Below are positions 25,856 to 35,066 of a stretch of 64,000 nt of DNA, piece after piece (the first letter of the stretch is position 1; each line of letters begins with the position of its first letter). The translations under genes were made by a program, and so were the position numbers. The DNA comes from Microbacterium oleivorans. GTDB taxonomy: Bacteria; Actinomycetota; Actinomycetes; Actinomycetales; Microbacteriaceae. The stretch covers positions 930,001 to 994,000 of the forward strand of contig NZ_CP058316.1 in the NCBI RefSeq assembly GCF_013389665.1, in the 5' to 3' direction. The notes under the pieces are model-generated. The model had not been told where the DNA came from. It ran no database searches and saw only the letters and a list, made by a program, of their open reading frames with translations.

Positions 25856-25882
25856 TGTTCGAGTGTGTTCGATCGCGTTCGG
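25856..25882. promoter_or_regulatory. Three direct repeats of TGTTCGA at exact 10-bp spacing, candidate operator
   Basis: TGTTCGA at 25856-25862 and 25866-25872 and CGTTCGG at 25876-25882 repeat with one-helical-turn phasing, in the 128-base divergent region between the DeoR-type regulator and the GH59-type gene. DeoR proteins are known to bind short direct repeats of TTCG-like sequences. Assignment to this regulator is inference. Confidence 0.55.
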
Positions 25883-25960
25883 ATACCTCGCTCCGCAGCC
25901 GGCTCAGTGGTTCCCTCGGAGCACCCCCTACTGGACCTTCACCGACGAGGAATCCACCGA

Positions 25961-28900
25961 ATGGCAAAGATGTCATGGGCCCGGGCGTTCGCGCCCGTCG
26001 CCGCCGCCCTGATCGCGACCACCGGCCTGGTCGTCCCGGCAACCGCGGCGAACGCCGCGTCCCCGCTCGCCCCCGCTGCCGCGGCGGCGTCCGCGTCCGA
26101 CGAGCTGCCCACCCTCACCTACGACGATGTGGCCGGATGGGCCGAGCTGCTCGTCGACGGCGAGGACGTCGAGCGGGCCGCCGACGGCTCACCCTTCAAC
26201 ACCTTCGGCGGGTTCGGCTCGGTCTCGTGCAACAACACCTCGAACCTGCTGCTGGACTACAAGGAGGAGCATCCCGAGGTCTACTGGCGCATCCTCCGCA
26301 TGCTGTTCGACCCGGTGGAGGGCGCGGGTCTGAAGCACATCAAGGTCGAGCTCGGCGCCGACAACAACACCTCGTCGGGCACCGAGCCCGCGACCAAGCG
26401 CTCGGCCGACGAGCCCGCCAACGTGCTGCGCGGGGCCGGCTTCCATTTCATCGCCGACGCGAAGTCCATCAACCCGGACATCGAGGTCGAGGCGCTCCGC
26501 TGGGGCGAGCCGTCGTGGACGCAGGCCCAGCCCGACCTGCGCTACCAGTGGTACAAGGAGACGATCGACGCGGCCTACGACACCTACGGCGTCGAGTTCG
26601 ACTACCTCAGCCCCTCGCAGAACGAGGTGCACGCGAACTACATCAACGCCGAGCTCGCGTGGACCGTCGACTTCGCCGAACGGCTCGAGGCCGACGCGCA
26701 GTCCGGCGACGCGCGCTACGACTACTCGAAGATCAAGATCGTGGCGCTGGACTCCTACCGCAACGTCGGTCAGGTCTCGCGGGCGATCCTCGCCAGCCCC
26801 GCCGCGCTCGAGCAGGTGGATGCGGTCGGCTACCACTACGACATCGCCGGGGACCCCGCCCTCACGCGTCTGAACAAGGAGTTCGGCATGGAGGTGCTGT
26901 ACTCCGAGGGCGTCGCCCCGATGATCGACCCGGAGTATCGCGTGCAGGCCGACCCCGCCCGAGGCGGCATCGGCGGAACGGTGGGAGCGGTCGACATCGC
27001 CGACCGGTTCATCAACGCCTACCGCTGGAGCGGCTCGAACGCCGACCCGGGTCACATGACGACCTTCCTCTTCCAACCCGCCGTCAGCGCGCTGTACGAA
27101 GGTGCGCAGTACTCGCCCAAGCACCTGGTCCGCGCGTCCGACCCCTGGTCGGGCTACTACGAGGGCGGTGTGGGCATCGCGCTCGTCCGCCACTTCACCC
27201 AGTTCATCGACGAGGGCTGGGAGTACGTCGAAGGCGCCTCGGGCGGCGACGGCCAGAAGGGCGACGGCGGAACCGTCGTCGACACCTCCACCCGCACCGC
27301 GCTCACCCTCCGCACCCCGGCGGCGGATGTCGCCGCCGGCGAGGAGCTGGAGTTCAGCCAGGTCCACGCCAACAACACGCGCACGGTGCGCAACTTCGAG
27401 GTGAAGGTGGCGAACCTCGACACCGACGACGACACCCCGCTGTACGTGTGGGAGACGACCGGACCGGATGCCGGCGACGCGTTCGATGCCGACTGGTTCC
27501 AGAACACCGGCAAGGTCGTCCCCGTCCGCACCGAGACGAAGGACGGCGTCGAGTACGACGTCTACCGGGTGCAGGTGCAGCCCTACTCGATCCTGACGCT
27601 GTCGACGCAGCACCACGGCATCCACGACGCCGCCACCGACTACGAGAGCGGCCAGTACGCCGCCACGGCGACCGACGACGTGCTGCCCCTGCCCTACACC
27701 GACGACTTCGAGTACGCCGACTACGCGGCGCAGGAGATCAACGGCGTGTCCATGGACTACGTCACCCGCCGCGGCGGCTCGCCCCGGTACACCGCCGACC
27801 AGAACGGCGCGTTCGAGGTGATCGCCACCGACGACGGCAACGTCATGCACCAGGCCATCCACGCCGACAACCGCGGCTACACCTGGAACGTCTGGGGCGA
27901 CGGGTCGCAGAAGAACCCGTCGACCTCGACGCCGGCCACCGTGCTCGGCGACCACACCTGGACGAACTACACCGCGAAGGTCGACTTCCGCCTCGACGGT
28001 GTCGTCCGCGACGGCGCGCTCGAGAACTTCGCCGGGCTCGGCGTGCGTCAGACGACGACCGAGGGGACGGGAGCAGACCTCGCCACCTACACCGCCCGCG
28101 TGCACGACGACGGCACGTGGGAACTCCGCAAGCTCGGTCAGAGCGTCGCCTCGGGGACGGTCTTCATGTTCGATGCCGACGCGTGGCACACCCTCGAGGT
28201 CGAGGCACGCGAGAACGTCATCGCGGTGCGGCTGGACGGGCAGCAGCTCGGCGCCTACGCCGACACGACGGCTAATCCGACGATGGCGGGGCGCGTCTCG
28301 ATCGTCAGCGGGTACTACAACACGCAGTTCGACGATCTGGCGGTCACTCCCATCGACGATCTGTCGTGGCACGCCGTGAAGGTCGACGACGCCGATGCGC
28401 GCATCTCCTACCCGCAGGGCTTCTCGTTCACCCAGGCCGGGTACGCCCACTTCAACCGGACCCAGCACGTCGTCGCTGCGGGGCGCTCCTTCGCCTTCGA
28501 CCTCGACGGCACCGGGTTCAACCTCAACGGCGCCACCGGAACCGCGGTCCTCTCCATCACCGTCGACGATCAGCCCGCGCGCACGGTGAACGTCGCCGCG
28601 GTCGGCAACCGTCAGACCTCGGCCTGGATCCGCGGCCTCGAGGACGCACCGCACGCCGTCCGGGTGCAAGTCGTCTCGGGAACCTTCAGCCTCGACAGCG
28701 TCGACCTGCTCGTGGGCGGGTCGAGCGGCGGCACGGCGGACCCCGAGGTCAGACCGGTCGAGGTGCTCGACACGCTGCCCCGGCTGACCACGGCACCGGC
28801 CTCGTCGCCGGAGCTCCCCGCGACGGTTCGGGCACGCAGCGAAGCCGGCGGCGAGATCGATGCGCCGGTGTCGTGGACGACGACGCCGGCGCAGTTCGCC

Positions 28901-31357
28901 ACCGCCTACGCGATGGTGAAGGTCGACGGGGTGTTCCGCGACAACCCCTCGCTGCCGGTGAGCGCCTACGTCGAGGTGGTGCCCCGCGGCATCCGCTACT
29001 TCGTCGACGCCAACGCTCCCACCGGCGCGCCGGTGCACCCCGCGATCGCCGCTTCCGGCGACACGCTGCGCAACCCGACACCGGATGCCGCCTACTCCGC
29101 GGCTGCGGGCTGGGGCCGCGTCGGGACGGCGACGGCGAAGGGACGGCTGAACCAGTCCCCGTACGACAAGACACGCGAGACCGGCTGGTACAGCGCGAAC
29201 GCCGCGACTCCGCTCGTCTACCGCTTCACGCTGGATGCCGGCGAGTACGACATCGCCACCGGCCACACCGAGTGGTGGAACCCGGGCACCGGCCGGAGCA
29301 GGAACGTCACCGGGACGGTCGAGTTCACCGCGGGCGGCGAGGCGCGACGGGTCGCGATCGGCTCCCACACCTTCGCCAACGGCAGCATCGGGACCTCCGC
29401 GGTGCTCCGCGGCGGGTTCGCCCTCGACGCGACGACCGAGGTCACGGTGCGCATCGCCGGGACCGGTGGTACCGAGGCGCCCGCCCTCAGCTGGATCGGC
29501 ATCGCCGACCACGCCGAGACCGCCGACCGCGCCGAGCTCGCGGCCCTCCTGGCCGACGCCACGACGGCACCGCGTCAGGCCTACACGCCCGAGACGTGGC
29601 AGGCGCTGCGCGAGGAGGGTCTCGCGGCGAAGGCCGTGCACGATGACCCGACCGCGTCGCAGGAGCGGGTGGATGCCGCATCCGCCGCCCTGCGGGCCGC
29701 GCTGGACGCGCTCGTCGAGGTCGCCTACCTCGCACTGCCCGACTATCGCGTCGCGGTCGTCGCGGGCGAGGAGCTCGAGCTGCCTGACACGGTGCGGCTC
29801 GCCACGCGGAGCGGCGCGACCGAGGACGTCGCCGTTCAGTGGCAGGCCGCCCCGGCGACGGACACCCCGTACGCGACCGCGTCGGTGACCGGTCGCGCGG
29901 GTCAGACCCCGGTCACGCTGCAGCTCGAGGTGGTCCCGACGGGGATCGTGTACTTCGTCGATGCGGCTGCGACGCAGGGCTCCGCGGATCCGGCGGCGGC
30001 GGGACTGTCGCCGACCTTCGACGCTGTCGACACGCTCCGCGGCGATCTCCTGCGCAACGACACCCCCGACGGGGCGTTCGGCGACGAGACCGGCTGGGGT
30101 CTGCGCAATCCGATCGGCTCGGGCGACGGCTACGTCGGCGTGCGGGCGCGCGGCGCCGGGGGCTACGACAAGTCCCGCACGACCGGATGGTGGGCGAGCT
30201 CCGGCGGCTCGGTGGACTACGCGTTCACCCTCCCCGCGGGAGACTACGAGCTCACCAGCGGATACCAGGAGTGGTGGGGCGTCACCCGGCAGGTCTCGCC
30301 CAGCGTCGAGATCGACGGCGAGCTCACCACGGGCGACCCGGTGAACCTGTCGAGCTCGTCACCACAGGGCACCTCGACGATCGGGGTCTCGCTCGATCGC
30401 GAGACGGTCGTGGAGTTCCGCGCGGCGCGGGGCGCCGGCTCGGCCGACCCCGTCCTCAGCTGGATCGCCGTCGCCGACGTCACCTCCCCCGCGGCGCCCG
30501 GGTCGTTCTCGGTCGAGGCGGCCTCGACGACGTCGGCCACGGCGACGTGGACGGCTCCGAGCGGCGCAGGAACGCGGTACGACGCGTTCGAGGTGTTCAT
30601 GGGCGATGCCGCCGAACCGGCGTGCACGGTCGCCTCGGACGTCACGTCGTGCGAGCTCGTCGGCCTCACCGCCGGCGGAGAGTACGAGGTGTCGGTCCGG
30701 GCCGCCGGCCTCGGCCGCGAGGGCGAGCGCGCCGTGGCGCAGCTCCGACTGCCGGAGGTGCCCGAGGACGGCTCGCGCACCGTTCCCGGTGTGGGAGTGC
30801 TCAGCTCGGACGACGGGTGGGACACCGGCCTGAAGGACGGCACGTTCCGCGTGACCATGAACCTGTGGTGGGGGCAGACCGGCTCGCTGTTCAAGCTCTT
30901 CCGAGACGGTGAGCTGGTCGGGTCGGTTCCGCTGACGGTGGCCGCGGGGCCCGGCGCCCAGAAGGCGGTGGTCGATGTCTCGGGCCTGCCCGACGGCACG
31001 TACCGTTTCACCGGCGAGCTCGTCAACGCTCGGGGCACGACCGAGACCCAGCCCCTCACCGTGCGGGTGACGGATGCCGCTCCCGCGGCGCCCATGCTCT
31101 CTCACGACAACGGGGACGGCGACGGCTCGTTCACGGTGCGTGCCGACCTGTGGTGGGGCACGAACGCGACGTCGTACCGGATGCTCGAGAACGATGCCGA
31201 GATCGCCGCGGGCGACCTCGTCGCATCCAGCCCCGCAGCGCAGGCCGTCGGCGTGCCGGTGACGGGCAAGGAGCCCGGGCAGTACCGCTACGTCGTGGAG
31301 TTCCGCAACGCGGCGGGGGTGACCACCAGCAAGCCGCTCGTCGTGACGGTGAGATGA
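25961..31357 (+). CDS. Secreted multidomain GH59-type glycosidase (galactocerebrosidase-like)
   Basis: A 1,798-residue secreted enzyme. A Sec signal peptide (about 1-33) ends ANA-A. Residues about 50-545 resemble GH59 beta-galactosidase/galactocerebrosidase: FGGFGSVSCNNTSNLL, LKHIKVELGADNNTSSGTEP, acid/base E222 (SPSQNEVHANY) and likely nucleophile E316 (VLYSEGVAP). About 576-800 is a concanavalin-like module like the GALC lectin domain, then a galactose-binding-like module (about 802-925). Two copies of an Ig-like domain plus a YFVD...YDK...GWY carbohydrate module (about 930-1185 and 1255-1505) enclose a FIVAR segment (about 1186-1250). An Fn3 domain (about 1510-1600) and two C-terminal WWG-type chitinase-associated modules (DGTFRVTMNLWWG and DGSFTVRADLWWG) finish it. 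There is no LPXTG anchor. Substrate probably a beta-galactoside or galactan; exact bond unknown. Confidence 0.85.
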   Translation: MAKMSWARAFAPVAAALIATTGLVVPATAANAASPLAPAAAAASASDELPTLTYDDVAGWAELLVDGEDVERAADGSPFNTFGGFGSVSCNNTSNLLLDYKEEHPEVYWRILRMLFDPVEGAGLKHIKVELGADNNTSSGTEPATKRSADEPANVLRGAGFHFIADAKSINPDIEVEALRWGEPSWTQAQPDLRYQWYKETIDAAYDTYGVEFDYLSPSQNEVHANYINAELAWTVDFAERLEADAQSGDARYDYSKIKIVALDSYRNVGQVSRAILASPAALEQVDAVGYHYDIAGDPALTRLNKEFGMEVLYSEGVAPMIDPEYRVQADPARGGIGGTVGAVDIADRFINAYRWSGSNADPGHMTTFLFQPAVSALYEGAQYSPKHLVRASDPWSGYYEGGVGIALVRHFTQFIDEGWEYVEGASGGDGQKGDGGTVVDTSTRTALTLRTPAADVAAGEELEFSQVHANNTRTVRNFEVKVANLDTDDDTPLYVWETTGPDAGDAFDADWFQNTGKVVPVRTETKDGVEYDVYRVQVQPYSILTLSTQHHGIHDAATDYESGQYAATATDDVLPLPYTDDFEYADYAAQEINGVSMDYVTRRGGSPRYTADQNGAFEVIATDDGNVMHQAIHADNRGYTWNVWGDGSQKNPSTSTPATVLGDHTWTNYTAKVDFRLDGVVRDGALENFAGLGVRQTTTEGTGADLATYTARVHDDGTWELRKLGQSVASGTVFMFDADAWHTLEVEARENVIAVRLDGQQLGAYADTTANPTMAGRVSIVSGYYNTQFDDLAVTPIDDLSWHAVKVDDADARISYPQGFSFTQAGYAHFNRTQHVVAAGRSFAFDLDGTGFNLNGATGTAVLSITVDDQPARTVNVAAVGNRQTSAWIRGLEDAPHAVRVQVVSGTFSLDSVDLLVGGSSGGTADPEVRPVEVLDTLPRLTTAPASSPELPATVRARSEAGGEIDAPVSWTTTPAQFATAYAMVKVDGVFRDNPSLPVSAYVEVVPRGIRYFVDANAPTGAPVHPAIAASGDTLRNPTPDAAYSAAAGWGRVGTATAKGRLNQSPYDKTRETGWYSANAATPLVYRFTLDAGEYDIATGHTEWWNPGTGRSRNVTGTVEFTAGGEARRVAIGSHTFANGSIGTSAVLRGGFALDATTEVTVRIAGTGGTEAPALSWIGIADHAETADRAELAALLADATTAPRQAYTPETWQALREEGLAAKAVHDDPTASQERVDAASAALRAALDALVEVAYLALPDYRVAVVAGEELELPDTVRLATRSGATEDVAVQWQAAPATDTPYATASVTGRAGQTPVTLQLEVVPTGIVYFVDAAATQGSADPAAAGLSPTFDAVDTLRGDLLRNDTPDGAFGDETGWGLRNPIGSGDGYVGVRARGAGGYDKSRTTGWWASSGGSVDYAFTLPAGDYELTSGYQEWWGVTRQVSPSVEIDGELTTGDPVNLSSSSPQGTSTIGVSLDRETVVEFRAARGAGSADPVLSWIAVADVTSPAAPGSFSVEAASTTSATATWTAPSGAGTRYDAFEVFMGDAAEPACTVASDVTSCELVGLTAGGEYEVSVRAAGLGREGERAVAQLRLPEVPEDGSRTVPGVGVLSSDDGWDTGLKDGTFRVTMNLWWGQTGSLFKLFRDGELVGSVPLTVAAGPGAQKAVVDVSGLPDGTYRFTGELVNARGTTETQPLTVRVTDAAPAAPMLSHDNGDGDGSFTVRADLWWGTNATSYRMLENDAEIAAGDLVASSPAAQAVGVPVTGKEPGQYRYVVEFRNAAGVTTSKPLVVTVR

Positions 31358-31416
31358 GGCGAGGGGGTCGGGCGCCGCGGCATCCGTTCCCCTCAGCCCG
31401 TTCTCGGACGATGACG

Positions 31417-31454
31417 CGAACCTCGGAGCCGGCGGCCGCCGGCTCCGAGGTTCG
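31417..31454 (+). terminator. Terminator-like palindrome after the GH59-type gene
   Basis: A perfect 38-base palindrome (CGAACCTCGGAGCCGGCGG and its complement) lies 59 bases after the stop, followed by a pyrimidine-rich TCGCTTCCTCC. In RNA the central bases form the loop. Confidence 0.7.
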
Positions 31455-31514
31455 TCGCTTCCTCCGATTCCGAGCGTGCTCCGAGGCCCCGCGCAGGGCC
31501 GATCCCACAAAATA

Positions 31515-31541
31515 TCCCGTGTGGTATGACCACAGCGGGAT
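31515..31541. promoter_or_regulatory. Palindromic operator of the SufR-like regulator (TGTGGT-N3-ACCACA)
   Basis: TCCCG TGTGGT ATG ACCACA g CGGGA forms a nearly perfect dyad; the core TGTGGT-N3-ACCACA is 31520-31534. It overlaps the region where a -35 would lie relative to a -10-like TTTAAT at 31549-31554, so a bound protein would block transcription of the regulator. The same core appears twice before cydA. Confidence 0.65.
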
Positions 31542-31561
31542 TTCCGTGTTTAATGGGTTCC

Positions 31562-32188
31562 ATGAGCACCGCGACCGTCGGATACAGCGCCATCTCGAGC
31601 TATTCCCGCGTGGAGATCCTGCACCTGATCCAGGAGCAGCCGCGCCGGACGATCCTCGAGCTGCAGGAGGCGACGGACCTGCACCCGAACACGATCCGCG
31701 AGCACCTCGGGCGCCTGATCTCGGACGGTTTCATCGTCGCCGAGAAGGAACTGCGGACGACGCGCGGACGCCCGCGCGTGCTCTACAGCGCGGCCGACGG
31801 CGCTGCCACCCGGAGCGCAGTGCAGCGCCGCAAGGTGCGAGACGCCGCACAGCGCGGCGACCTCATGCGTCGCGTTCTCACCCTCGACGTGCCGGATGCG
31901 CTCGAGACCGCGGCGGTCCATCAGATCGACGCGCTGGTCGAGGAGCTCGAAGACGAGGGGTTCGACCCCGTCATCGACGACACCGCCCTCACGGTCGACC
32001 TCACCCCCTGCGCCCACGCCACCGCGCAGGCAGACCATCGCGAGGTGCTGTGCAGCGTCCACCTCAGCCTGCTGCAGGGCGTGCTCACCGAAGCGGGCGG
32101 ACCGCTCGCCGTCGACGGGATGCGGTCATCGTGCGACCCCTCGGTGTGCATCATCCAGCTCCTGCACGCCGCCAAGACCCACGACTGA
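31562..32188 (+). CDS. Winged-helix regulator with C-terminal cysteine cluster (SufR-like)
   Basis: A 208-residue transcription factor. Residues about 14-75 are an ArsR/DeoR-like winged helix (SRVEILHLIQEQPRRTILELQEATDLHPNTIREHLGRLISDGFIV, wing RTTRGRPRVLY). The C-terminal half carries C150, C164, C191 and C196 in the context CAHATAQADHREVLCSVHLSLLQG and CDPSVCIIQL. This is the layout of SufR-type regulators, where such cysteines hold an Fe-S cluster. There are no suf genes nearby. Instead its own promoter and the cydA promoter 3.5 kb away share one palindrome, so I infer control of cytochrome bd in response to oxygen, iron or NO. The ATG at 31562 is chosen because the earlier in-frame ATG lies inside the operator. 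Confidence 0.8.
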   Translation: MSTATVGYSAISSYSRVEILHLIQEQPRRTILELQEATDLHPNTIREHLGRLISDGFIVAEKELRTTRGRPRVLYSAADGAATRSAVQRRKVRDAAQRGDLMRRVLTLDVPDALETAAVHQIDALVEELEDEGFDPVIDDTALTVDLTPCAHATAQADHREVLCSVHLSLLQGVLTEAGGPLAVDGMRSSCDPSVCIIQLLHAAKTHD

Positions 32189-32203
32189 GCCCGACGACGA
32201 CGG

Positions 32204-32770
32204 TCAGCGCGACGTCGCGGCCACGAGGATCGCAGCGGTCGAGCGTGCGACGTCGACGCGGTGCGCCGGTTCGCGCAGTCGCATCGCCAGGTCGCCGCTG
32301 ACGACGAGGAGCAGACGCTCCGCGAGCTCGGAGGCGCGCTCCCCGGCGACGGGGCGAGCGAGGTCGATCAGACGCCCGCGCATGCCCTCGGTGTCGGCAC
32401 GGACGGCGGATGCCACCTCCGGCGGCGGATCGGCGTATTCGGCCGCGGCCCCCAGAAACGCGCACCACCGCGACCCCCGCGGTTCGCCTCGGAAGTCCTC
32501 GAGCGCGTCGAACACCGCCAGCAGTCGCCCCTCGGCGTCGCCTTTCCGAGCCACGGCTGCGTCCCAGGTCTCGCGCCACGCGCCCTGTCGCCGGTCGAGA
32601 GCGGCGGCGAGCAGAAGCTCCTTGCTGGGATAGCCGCGATACAGCGTGGCCGCCGACACCCCGGCGCGCTCGATGACCGCATCGATCGGGGTGGCCGCGA
32701 TGCCCCGGGTGAAGAAGAGATCCTCGGCGGCATCGAGGATGCGCGTCTCGGTCGCCGGCCGCAATCCCAT
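32204..32770 (-). CDS. TetR family transcriptional regulator
   Basis: A 188-residue TetR protein. The N-terminal HTH is complete (RILDAAEDLFFTRGIAATPIDAVIERAGVSAATLYRGYPSKELLLAAAL), and the C-terminal ligand domain is variable (ALEDFRGEPRGSRWCAFLGAAAEYADP). It is divergent from an MFS gene with only 11 bases between start codons, the classical arrangement of a TetR repressor and the exporter it controls. A short dyad CACTCTA-N7-TAAAGTG (32776-32796) covers both starts and could be the operator. The ligand is unknown. Confidence 0.88.
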   Translation of the reverse strand: MGLRPATETRILDAAEDLFFTRGIAATPIDAVIERAGVSAATLYRGYPSKELLLAAALDRRQGAWRETWDAAVARKGDAEGRLLAVFDALEDFRGEPRGSRWCAFLGAAAEYADPPPEVASAVRADTEGMRGRLIDLARPVAGERASELAERLLLVVSGDLAMRLREPAHRVDVARSTAAILVAATSR

Positions 32771-32781
32771 GTCAGCACTCT

Positions 32782-33984
32782 ATGCTCGATAAAGTGAAAC
32801 GCTCGTTTTTGTTTTCTCGGTGGGCGACCGTGGCCTCCGGCGTCGCCCTGATCGCGGCGACGTACGGCCTCGTGCGCCTGGCGTTCGGGCTGCACCTGCC
32901 CGACATCAGCGCCGACCTCGCACTCGAGACCGCCGCGGCCGGTGTCGTCTCGGCGGCGGGGTCCATCGTCTACGCGGTGGCGGCCGTCGTGGGATTCCTC
33001 GCCGGCGAGCGCCGTCCGCGCGCGCTCGTCATCGCGGCGACGGCCACGGCGGCCGGCGGGGCGATCGGCGTCGCCCTCGCACCGGATGCCGCGACGTTCG
33101 CCGTCGCCTCGGCGATCGCATCCGCCGGCGCCGGCCTGGCGTCGCCGGCGCTGGTGAGCATCATCGGACGGACCTTCGCGGGCGGCCCCGCCGGCACGGC
33201 GCAGGCGGTCGTGAACGCCGGAACCGGACCCGGTCTCGTCGCGGCCGGCCTGATCACCCTGGCCCTCGCCCCCGACTGGCGGCTGTGCTGGGCCATCGCC
33301 GCCGCCACCACGCTGGCCGCGGGCGTCGCCGTCCTGGTCACCGGCCGCGCGCGCGCCGACGACCGGACCCACGTCGACGGCGCAGCGCGGAGGCGCCGCC
33401 CGCTGCTGCCGCCGCGACCGTGGTGGCGATCGCACCGAGCACCGATCGCCGCCGCTCTCCTGCTCGGCGTCGGAGCCGCCGCCACCTGGAACTACGGGCG
33501 CGTGATCCTCGTCGACACCGGTGCGTCCGCGGCGCAGTCGGTGATGACGTGGGTGCTGCTCGGATGCGGCGGAGCAGCCGTCATCGCCACCTCGCCCGTC
33601 GTCCGGCGCCTCTCGCCACCGCGGCTGCTGCTGGTCTCGGCGGTGACGATGGCGCTGGCGACCGTCATCCTGGGGGCGGGAGCGGCGCATCCGATCATCG
33701 CCGGAGCCGCGTGCGCAGCGTTCGGCTGGGCCTACGTCACGGCCACGGGTGCGCTCATCGGCTGCACGGCAGCGATCGACCCCGCCCACGCGGCGGCAGG
33801 CACCGCGATGCTGTTCGTGATCTTCATGGTGGGCCAGGCGGCGGGCGCGGCGACCCTCGGCGCGATCCTGCCGCTGATCGGTCCGGTCGCCGCCTTCGCC
33901 GCGGCTGCCGCGGCGGCCGCCGTCGCCGGCCTCATCGCCGGGACGCGGAGCAGCTCGCTCGCGCCCGAGGCGGTCGGAGCCTGA
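32782..33984 (+). CDS. MFS transporter
   Basis: A 400-residue major facilitator superfamily protein with twelve hydrophobic segments in two halves. FGLHLPDISADLALETAAAGVVSAAGSIVYAVAAVVGFLAGERRPR contains the TM1-TM3 region with a degenerate loop 2-3 motif. The central cytosolic loop is Arg-rich (RRRRPLLPPRPWWRSHRAP). It is probably an exporter controlled by the divergent TetR regulator. The ATG at 32782 is used; a GTG at 32794 (VKRSFLFSRWATVASG) is an equally good start and would leave room for the intergenic dyad. Its end is 10 bases from the convergent moaA end. Confidence 0.85.
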   Translation: MLDKVKRSFLFSRWATVASGVALIAATYGLVRLAFGLHLPDISADLALETAAAGVVSAAGSIVYAVAAVVGFLAGERRPRALVIAATATAAGGAIGVALAPDAATFAVASAIASAGAGLASPALVSIIGRTFAGGPAGTAQAVVNAGTGPGLVAAGLITLALAPDWRLCWAIAAATTLAAGVAVLVTGRARADDRTHVDGAARRRRPLLPPRPWWRSHRAPIAAALLLGVGAAATWNYGRVILVDTGASAAQSVMTWVLLGCGGAAVIATSPVVRRLSPPRLLLVSAVTMALATVILGAGAAHPIIAGAACAAFGWAYVTATGALIGCTAAIDPAHAAAGTAMLFVIFMVGQAAGAATLGAILPLIGPVAAFAAAAAAAAVAGLIAGTRSSSLAPEAVGA

Positions 33985-33994
33985 CGGGGGCGGG

Positions 33995-35008
33995 TCAGCC
34001 GCCGATCGCGTTCATCCCGCGCGCGGGCTGGAGGAAGGACGGATCGTCGATCGCGTGGCCCGCCTTCTTTCCGGCGATGCAGTTGCGGAGGATCCGGTCG
34101 ACGTCGGCGGCGCGCTCCGAAGGCGCCACCTCCGAGCGCAGCACCGGCAGCAGGTCGTACTCGTCGATCGAGAACAGACAGTTGCGCAGCTGCCCGTCGG
34201 CAGTCAGGCGCATCCGATCGCAGGCGCCGCAGAAGGGAGCCGTCACCGAGGCGATGACACCCACCACGTGCGGCCCGTCGTCGAGCCGCCACTGCTCTGC
34301 GGGAGCGCCGCCGCGGCCGGGCACAGGGGTCAGCGCCCACCGCTCCGACAGCGCCGCAAGGATCTCCTCGCGGGTGACCATGGTGGATCGGTCCCAGGTG
34401 TGACCGGCGTCGAGCGGCATCTGCTCGATGAAACGCATCTGGGCGTCGTGCGCGATGGCGAAGGCCACGAGGTCGGCGAGCTCGCCGTCGTTCACCCCGC
34501 GCATCGCCACGGCGTTGATCTTCAGGGGACGCAGGCCCGCGAGCTGCGCGGCGCGCACACCCGCCAGCACGTCGTCGAGTCGGTCGCGACGGGTGAGGGC
34601 GTGGAAGCGTTCGCGGTCGATCGTGTCGAGCGAGATGTTCAGGCGGGCGAGGCCCGCATCGACGAGATCCGGCAGCACCTCGGGCAGGCGGATGCCGTTG
34701 GTCGTCATCGCGATCTCGATGGGGCCCGCGGGCGACTCGAGCGCGGCGAGGCGGCGGACGATCTCGACGATGTCGGTGCGCAGCAGCGGCTCGCCGCCGG
34801 TGAGTCGGAACGTCGTGATGCCGGATGCCGCGGCGACGCGGGCGACCTCGACGATCTCGTCGAGGGTGAGGATGCTCTGCCGCGCCAGCCACTCGTTGCC
34901 CTGCTCGGGCATGCAGTACGTGCAGCGCAGCGAGCAGCGGTCGGTCAGCGAGATGCGCAGGTCGCGGTGGACCCGGGCGAATCGGTCGACGAGTGGCTGC
35001 CCCATCAT
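33995..35008 (-). CDS. moaA: GTP 3',8-cyclase MoaA (molybdenum cofactor biosynthesis)
   Basis: A 337-residue radical SAM enzyme that converts GTP to 3',8-cH2GTP, the first step of molybdopterin synthesis. The N-terminal [4Fe-4S] site is C25, C29 and C32 (DRCSLRCTYCMPEQ). FRLTGGEPLLR is the SAM-binding GGE motif and RLNISLDT is conserved. The second cluster is held by CGACDRMRLTADGQLRNC. The terminal Gly-Gly tail required for activity is present (MNAIGG). Two adjacent ATGs at 35008 and 35005 are candidate starts. It is separated by about 10 kb from the rest of the cofactor genes and is divergent from cydA. Confidence 0.95.
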   Translation of the reverse strand: MMGQPLVDRFARVHRDLRISLTDRCSLRCTYCMPEQGNEWLARQSILTLDEIVEVARVAAASGITTFRLTGGEPLLRTDIVEIVRRLAALESPAGPIEIAMTTNGIRLPEVLPDLVDAGLARLNISLDTIDRERFHALTRRDRLDDVLAGVRAAQLAGLRPLKINAVAMRGVNDGELADLVAFAIAHDAQMRFIEQMPLDAGHTWDRSTMVTREEILAALSERWALTPVPGRGGAPAEQWRLDDGPHVVGVIASVTAPFCGACDRMRLTADGQLRNCLFSIDEYDLLPVLRSEVAPSERAADVDRILRNCIAGKKAGHAIDDPSFLQPARGMNAIGG

Positions 35009-35066
35009 GCGAGCGTATCCGCCCGTGAGCCCGAAGGGGCCGGCGTTGCGCATTGCGGGCCGCGTC

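Noticed and set aside
26189..29641. 1150-residue open frame opposite the GH59-type gene
   Set aside because: Antisense shadow with no recognisable domain; the sense strand has signal peptide, catalytic residues and modules.
31270..31357. Cell-wall sorting signal at the end of the GH59-type protein
   Set aside because: There is no LPXTG-like motif, hydrophobic segment or basic tail; the protein ends in a WWG-type module.
35009..35066. Moco riboswitch before moaA
   Set aside because: The leader is too short and no multi-stem structure resembling that class was visible by eye.
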